Below are positions 62,792 to 64,000 of a DNA stretch of 64,000 bases, one piece after another (within the stretch, counting starts at the first letter, position 1; each line of letters starts with the position of its first letter). Both the position numbers and the translations under genes were made by a program. Source of the stretch: Labilibacter marinus (GTDB lineage: Bacteria; Bacteroidota; Bacteroidia; Bacteroidales; Marinilabiliaceae); the NCBI RefSeq assembly GCF_001659685.2, contig NZ_LXYE02000021.1:59659-123658 (forward strand), given 5' to 3'. The notes beneath the pieces are model-generated. The model did not search any database and was not told the DNA's origin. It was given only the letters and a program-made list of their open reading frames with translations.

Positions 62792-63928
62792 ATGAAAACT
62801 TTAAGGTTTATCTTGTTATCTGCATTTGTGTTAACAGGTTTTCTTTCTCATGCGCAATATTCTCAGGATAGTACATACAAAAAATCTGGGTATAAATTTA
62901 TTAAACATTTAGATGTTAGATTTGAGAATGGTGCCATGGTGGGTAATGGAACCGATATTGGAGATGAATTAATAAATAGTTCTTACTATAATGGATTTGA
63001 TATTCGCTTGGGTTTTACCAAAAGTGATCCTGATGATGTTTATGGTAACGTTTATCGTCGCCCTAAATATGGTGTAGGTTGGTATACTTCAACTTTTCAT
63101 AATGAGGATGTAGGTAACCCAACAGCTTTGTATTTCTTCTTAACCATGCCGTTTAAGTTTCAGGAAGATAGACGTTGGGATTTAGGATATACGGCAGCTT
63201 TTGGTGTATCGTATAATATTAATCCATACGATCCTGAAGATAATCCAGCTAACATATTTCTAGGTTCAAAAAGAAACTGTTACGTACATTTAGGCTTTTA
63301 TGCTAATTATCAACTTGCTGATAGATGGGCTTTAAATGCAACTTTAGGCTTCAAACATTTTAGTAATGGCTCGTTTAAACAGCCCAACTATGGACTGAAT
63401 TTATTGCCTACAACAGTTGGCGTTAGCTATAGGTTAAATGAAGATAAGGTTTACGATTATGAACGTCCTCTTCCAAAATATCAGAAACATGATATTATTA
63501 ATGTAGCTGTATATAATGGGAGTAAAAATTATAAAACAGGAGGTGACAATTATTATAGAGGGGGTATTGGTGTAAATTATTTACGTCAGATAAATTACAA
63601 GTACCGTGTTGGTTTAGGAGTTGATATGTATTATGCGGCAGGTATGGACGATAGAGACGCCACTGGTAGTGCTGTGTCTTGGGCCGTGGTTGGTTCGTGG
63701 GAATGGGCATTAACGAGTCGTTTATATGCACCTTTGGCTATTGGAGTTTATATGAATAGAAATGAGCAAAATGATGAAAAAACACCCTACTATGAAAGAG
63801 CAGGTTTACGTTATAGATTTACCGATCACATCAGTGCAGGTTTAACTATTAAAGCGCATGGTGGTGCTGCAGATATTTTTGAGTGGACTGTTGCTTACGC
63901 AATATTCAACGATCCTAATAAATACTAG
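62792..63928 (+). CDS. PagL-like lipid A deacylase (acyloxyacyl hydrolase family)
   Basis: The 378-residue outer-membrane protein has a signal peptide (ending SHAQ) and a beta-barrel pattern. The PagL catalytic motif is kept: GFKHFSNGSFKQPNYGLN, with H189, S191 and the PN pair that matches the motif HxSNxxxxxPN of PagL. It would remove a 3-O-linked acyl chain from lipid A. Bacteroidota members are longer than the classical 170-residue PagL because of additional strands, as here. It stands alone, with a 225-bp gap upstream that contains no clear promoter box by my reading. Confidence 0.85.
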   Translation: MKTLRFILLSAFVLTGFLSHAQYSQDSTYKKSGYKFIKHLDVRFENGAMVGNGTDIGDELINSSYYNGFDIRLGFTKSDPDDVYGNVYRRPKYGVGWYTSTFHNEDVGNPTALYFFLTMPFKFQEDRRWDLGYTAAFGVSYNINPYDPEDNPANIFLGSKRNCYVHLGFYANYQLADRWALNATLGFKHFSNGSFKQPNYGLNLLPTTVGVSYRLNEDKVYDYERPLPKYQKHDIINVAVYNGSKNYKTGGDNYYRGGIGVNYLRQINYKYRVGLGVDMYYAAGMDDRDATGSAVSWAVVGSWEWALTSRLYAPLAIGVYMNRNEQNDEKTPYYERAGLRYRFTDHISAGLTIKAHGGAADIFEWTVAYAIFNDPNKY

Positions 63929-64000
63929 AAAAGAATATAAAGTATAACAATAGCGTCCTAAACAATTTATTTTAATGTTCTGAAAGTCTTGTATAGTGTC

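Overview
The window looks like a chromosomal segment from a marine-type Bacteroidota, most probably the Marinilabiliales/Bacteroidales side. The evidence is AT-rich DNA, three-gene SusC/SusD/surface-lipoprotein sets, a hybrid two-component regulator, a type IX secretion C-terminal domain, and promoters of the Bacteroidota type (TTTG-like box, about 19 bp, TAnnTTTG). No rRNA, tRNA, CRISPR array, transposase or phage gene was recognised. The taxonomic placement is inference from gene content.

Region 1 (1-4.3 kb) is a repeat-rich stretch. It holds a small secreted protein, a DUF6261-like protein, two membrane proteins, and several families of short palindromic (REP-like) elements, plus a degenerate 42-bp tandem array.

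Region 2 (4.3-31.7 kb) is a polysaccharide-utilisation region in two halves. The first has SusC/SusD/SGBP and a divergent TPR-LuxR regulator, followed by an iduronate-2-sulfatase-like sulfatase and an FAD-dependent oxidoreductase. The second has a T9SS-sorted protein, a hybrid two-component system, an N-sulfoglucosamine-sulfohydrolase-like sulfatase, and a second SusC/SusD/SGBP set. The two surface lipoproteins share a C-terminal module. No glycoside hydrolase or polysaccharide lyase is encoded here. The sulfatase types suggest a sulfated, glycosaminoglycan-like substrate (inference). A membrane-anchored PD-(D/E)XK nuclease-like protein lies at 11.4-12.0 kb.

Region 3 (32-38.6 kb, plus strand) is a signalling set: PAS histidine kinase, NarL-type regulator (4-bp overlap), stand-alone receiver, outer-membrane beta-barrel, small PstS-like periplasmic protein and a chemoreceptor. 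It ends at an exact 41-bp-period palindrome array (38670-38848).

Region 4 (39-42.2 kb, minus strand) is a compact three-gene operon: a polyprenyl-phosphate glycosyltransferase, a multi-membrane glycosyltransferase fused to TPRs, and a small secreted acidic protein with a C-terminal membrane helix and a KKKKK tail. It looks like a dedicated surface glycosylation unit.

Region 5 (42.2-59.5 kb, minus strand) is a long catabolic cluster. It contains four Gfo/Idh/MocA oxidoreductases (three with twin-arginine signals), a DUF1080 protein, two TIM-barrel isomerase/epimerases, a ThuA-domain lipoprotein, an MFS transporter and a sulfatase. It also contains a tetraheme cytochrome fused to a formylglycine-enzyme-like domain that lacks the catalytic cysteines. 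Just upstream sits an 850-residue one-component membrane sensor (PLC-like, LamG, TM, SARP/BTAD). I read this cluster as a periplasmic 3-keto-glycoside pathway, possibly coupled to a cytochrome. REP-like elements are scattered in its gaps.

Region 6 (59.5-64 kb) is ordinary: rpsO with a clear promoter and terminator, a Cache-type chemoreceptor, a rhodanese, and a PagL-like lipid A deacylase.
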